Source: an uncultured Granulosicoccus sp.
Lineage (GTDB): Bacteria > Pseudomonadota > Gammaproteobacteria > Granulosicoccales > Granulosicoccaceae
Reading direction: 5' to 3'
Assembly (NCBI GenBank): GCA_947499955.1
Contig: CANMQI010000006.1
Span: 248,001 to 312,000 of the forward strand
Length of the DNA: 64,000 bases
A model generated the notes under the pieces. It was not told the DNA's origin. It saw only the letters and a list, made by a program, of their open reading frames with translations, and ran no database searches. The position numbers were made by a program, and so were the translations under genes. Positions within the stretch are counted from its first letter, which is position 1; each line of letters starts with the position of its first letter. This document shows positions 61,757 through 64,000 of this stretch, one piece after another.

Positions 61757-62668
61757 CTACTGATCGATATGCCGGCTGCCGTGTCGCAAACGCGATTGCT
61801 GGCGATATTCTCTTGGCGTGATCTCCTTGAGTTCGCGAAATCGTCGATTGAAATTGGCAATGTTGTTGAAGCCGGTCTCGTAGCAGATGGAGGTAATCGG
61901 CTTGTCTGTGTCGGACAACAGCTCGCAGGCCTTGCTGATTCTCACCCGATTGACGAAACGTACAAAGCTGTTACCCGTCGCCTTGGCAAAGAAACGCGAA
62001 AACGAACTGTCGTTCATACTGACCAGACTGGACATGTCACTCAGGGATATCTCACTGGCAAAGTTCTCACTGATGTATTGAGTGACCTGCTGAATCTTGT
62101 CCTGAGACGCCTGATCGGCCCGTGAGCGTATGGCCAGAGTAGAGAGCAGCACATAGTCCTGGTCTTCGGCCAGGCTGTACAACAGACCCAGCAACTTGGC
62201 TATCCGCTGTGCGCCGGATGCGTCCCTGACTTCCCGAAAAGCCTGCTTGGCCAGTTCAACGTCCACGGACTGGAACTCGATACCATGACGGGCACGTTCC
62301 AGCAATGGCATGATGGAATTGAGCTCCGGTGCATACTTGGCCATACCCGAAACCAGATCCATCCTGAACTGGATGACCAGGTCACGCAGCTCGACCACCT
62401 CATTCGTTTCTACCTGGCTGATCCAGTTATGCGGCAGTCGCGGCCCGGTAAGCACGAGATGCCCGGGGCCGAAGCCCCCGACATGATCACCGACGAAAAC
62501 CTTGCCGGTACTGGCAACAATCAGGTGTAATTCAAAATCATCGTGGTAATGCCAGCGTACCAGCGGACATGGGAAACCATGCTCCAGATAATGTACTGAA
62601 CGATCGCTGTTATCGGCGAGCTCGAACTCCGGGGCCTGTGGTTTCTCCAAACGCAGTGCAACTGACAT
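61757..62668 (-). CDS. AraC-family transcriptional regulator
   Basis: 303 residues. N-terminal cupin sensor (VRWHYHDDFELHLIV, FGPGHLVLTGPRLPHNW). C-terminal double HTH: ISLSDMSSLVSMNDSSFSRFFAKATG and ITSICYETGFNNIANFNRRFRELKEITPREYR. It lies 27 bases after the mannitol-dehydrogenase gene on the same strand and is a candidate regulator of polyol use. Confidence 0.9.
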   Translation of the reverse strand: MSVALRLEKPQAPEFELADNSDRSVHYLEHGFPCPLVRWHYHDDFELHLIVASTGKVFVGDHVGGFGPGHLVLTGPRLPHNWISQVETNEVVELRDLVIQFRMDLVSGMAKYAPELNSIMPLLERARHGIEFQSVDVELAKQAFREVRDASGAQRIAKLLGLLYSLAEDQDYVLLSTLAIRSRADQASQDKIQQVTQYISENFASEISLSDMSSLVSMNDSSFSRFFAKATGNSFVRFVNRVRISKACELLSDTDKPITSICYETGFNNIANFNRRFRELKEITPREYRQQSRLRHGSRHIDQ

Positions 62669-62695
62669 GTCATTTCACCCGGCTGGCTAAAGCGT

Positions 62696-64000
62696 TTACG
62701 CAGGTCTGTCTATATAGGCCTTGAGCATGCCTTCAACACCATGCTCCTGAATACCAGCCAGAGCCTTGCTGAAGCTGTCGCGAAAACGCTCATCAGCCCC
62801 GAGGTCGCCATAGACATCCGTCATCCCCAGCCATTGAGTCGGGTCGTCGATGGATGCTTTCGCTCGGGCTTGCAGGGTATCCCAGGATGGATCATTCGGC
62901 GCGATGGTCTTGCCACTCTCTGTTGTTCCCTGGCAGTAGCGACACCAGAATGCAGACGCCAGAGACAGACCGTCGATGTCGCCACCCTGCTTCAAGCGAT
63001 CAGCCAGCGTTGGCACGATGAACTTGGGCTGACGGTTGGAACCGTCCAGGCACAGACGCGTGATGGTATCGGCAATGGCAGGATTGGAAAATCGCTGGAT
63101 AACGCTCGCCTGATAGACCGCAAGGTCGACGCCGGGTACCGGCGGGACAACCGGCACGATTTCGCGCAGCTGCAACTGTTCCACGAATCCCCTGACAAGA
63201 TCATGCTGCATGGCCTCATGCGCATACTCGATGTCCAGCAACCCTGCCGGATAGGCAAGCACTGCGTGACCCCCGTTGAGAATCCGGATCTTCATCATCT
63301 CGTAGGGCGCAACATCCGGCACGATCTGTACACCGGCGCGTTCGAAGGCTGGGCGCCCTGCCACGAAGTCATCTTCCAGTACCCACTGCAGATAGTCTTC
63401 ACAGAACACCGGACTGTCATCGGCAATGGCGAACAGGGTGCGAACCCGGCTGCGTTCGAAATCACCGGTAGCCGGCGTGATGCGATCGACCATGCCGTTG
63501 GGGAAGCTGCTGTGGGTATCGATCCACTCCGCCAGTGATGCATCGACCAGACGAGCCAGGCCGACCACGGCCGCTTTCGCAGCATGTCCGTTATGTGGCA
63601 GGTTGTCGCAAGACATGACGGTGAATGCAGGCTCTCCGCGTTCTCGCCTGCCAGCCAGCGCGTTGACGATCAATCCGAACACGGTGCACGGAGACGCAAT
63701 ATTGGCGGCATCCGCCAGAATGGATGCATGTTCGTGATCGAACTTGCCGGTAGCGGCATTCACGAAATAGCCCCCTTCGGTGACCGTCATCGATACGATG
63801 CGTATGGCCGGGTCGGCCAGCGTATCCAGAATGGCCTGCGTATCACCAACCGGCAGGTAATCGATCATGGGCCCGGTGACACGAGCTTCGCTGCGCGTTG
63901 CGGACTGTGTGACGACAGTCGTCAACAGATCCTGTTGCAACAGTACGTCGCGCAATCGGGCGTCGCCCGGCATGATGCTGGCACCGACAATGGCCCAGTC
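62696..64000 (-). CDS. Mannitol dehydrogenase family protein, N-terminus beyond window
   Basis: Open to the right edge; at least 434 residues are visible. The catalytic signature KIRILNGGHAVLAYPAGLLD (Lys...Asn..His) is typical of the polyol-specific long-chain dehydrogenases (mannitol 2-dehydrogenase, arabinitol dehydrogenase, fructuronate reductase). The Rossmann N-terminus starts beyond 64000; DWAIVGASIMPGDARLRDVL is in frame at the edge. Substrate not certain; the AraC-type regulator next to it fits mannitol or arabitol catabolism. Confidence 0.9.
   Translation of the reverse strand, partial: DWAIVGASIMPGDARLRDVLLQQDLLTTVVTQSATRSEARVTGPMIDYLPVGDTQAILDTLADPAIRIVSMTVTEGGYFVNAATGKFDHEHASILADAANIASPCTVFGLIVNALAGRRERGEPAFTVMSCDNLPHNGHAAKAAVVGLARLVDASLAEWIDTHSSFPNGMVDRITPATGDFERSRVRTLFAIADDSPVFCEDYLQWVLEDDFVAGRPAFERAGVQIVPDVAPYEMMKIRILNGGHAVLAYPAGLLDIEYAHEAMQHDLVRGFVEQLQLREIVPVVPPVPGVDLAVYQASVIQRFSNPAIADTITRLCLDGSNRQPKFIVPTLADRLKQGGDIDGLSLASAFWCRYCQGTTESGKTIAPNDPSWDTLQARAKASIDDPTQWLGMTDVYGDLGADERFRDSFSKALAGIQEHGVEGMLKAYIDRPA

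Overview
The window looks like chromosomal DNA of a free-living, probably aquatic, gammaproteobacterium. GC content is moderately high by eye. The housekeeping genes (carAB-greA, parE, sdhCDAB with sdhE/ygfX, pdxJ-acpS) are arranged in gammaproteobacterial style, and type IV minor pilin operons and many secreted or lipid-anchored proteins are present. I cannot name the genus from sequence alone. I saw no rRNA, tRNA, insertion sequence, prophage or CRISPR array, and no gene-free stretch longer than 300 bases.

Layout. (1) 1-15315: two tandem minor-pilin operons of the fimT/pilV/pilW/pilX/pilY1/pilE type. The first is cut by the left edge. Both encode a PilY1 tip adhesin whose von Willebrand A domain is split by inserted beta-sandwich-like modules, about four in the first copy and two in the second. 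(2) 15435-17738: ferredoxin-type sulfite reductase with a DUF934 partner, preceded by a small Cys-containing ORF. (3) 17806-30721: Trm112-like protein, a secreted hypothetical, a Tat-exported DUF882 peptidase, greA-carB-carA, a metallo-beta-lactamase-fold hydrolase, parE, a CnoX-like thioredoxin, a DUF2007 protein, ygfZ, and an SDHAF4-like gene. (4) 30811-36274: sdhC-sdhD-sdhA-sdhB, sdhE, ygfX, pdxJ, acpS. (5) 36296-50313: a large surface-protein region. It holds two related GH16 glycoside hydrolases, one with an altered catalytic motif, and a coiled-coil protein with a C-terminal beta-barrel-like part. It also holds a repeat-rich calcium-binding-type lipoprotein, a TolA-like inner-membrane protein, and an M64 peptidase lipoprotein. 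(6) 50345-55792: an aminotransferase of the D-alanine/branched-chain class, a HAD hydrolase, lutC-lutB-lutA, and a divergent alpha/beta hydrolase. (7) 55885-61741: the four-gene ligase-associated DNA repair cluster (exonuclease, ATP-dependent ligase, Lhr-type helicase, PdeM). (8) 61757-64000: an AraC-type regulator and a mannitol-dehydrogenase-family enzyme, the latter cut by the right edge.

How it fits together. Most genes overlap by ATGA or a few bases, so the regions read as compact operons. The striking theme is the cell surface. The duplicated pilus-tip operons carry possible glycan-binding modules, and the 14-kb region encodes glycan hydrolases and repeat-rich envelope proteins. Together they suggest attachment to, and processing of, polysaccharide surfaces; this is inference. 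In-frame tandem repeats (6, 12, 15, 39, 48 and 120 bp units) occur in several of these genes and also inside the otherwise conserved ygfZ.
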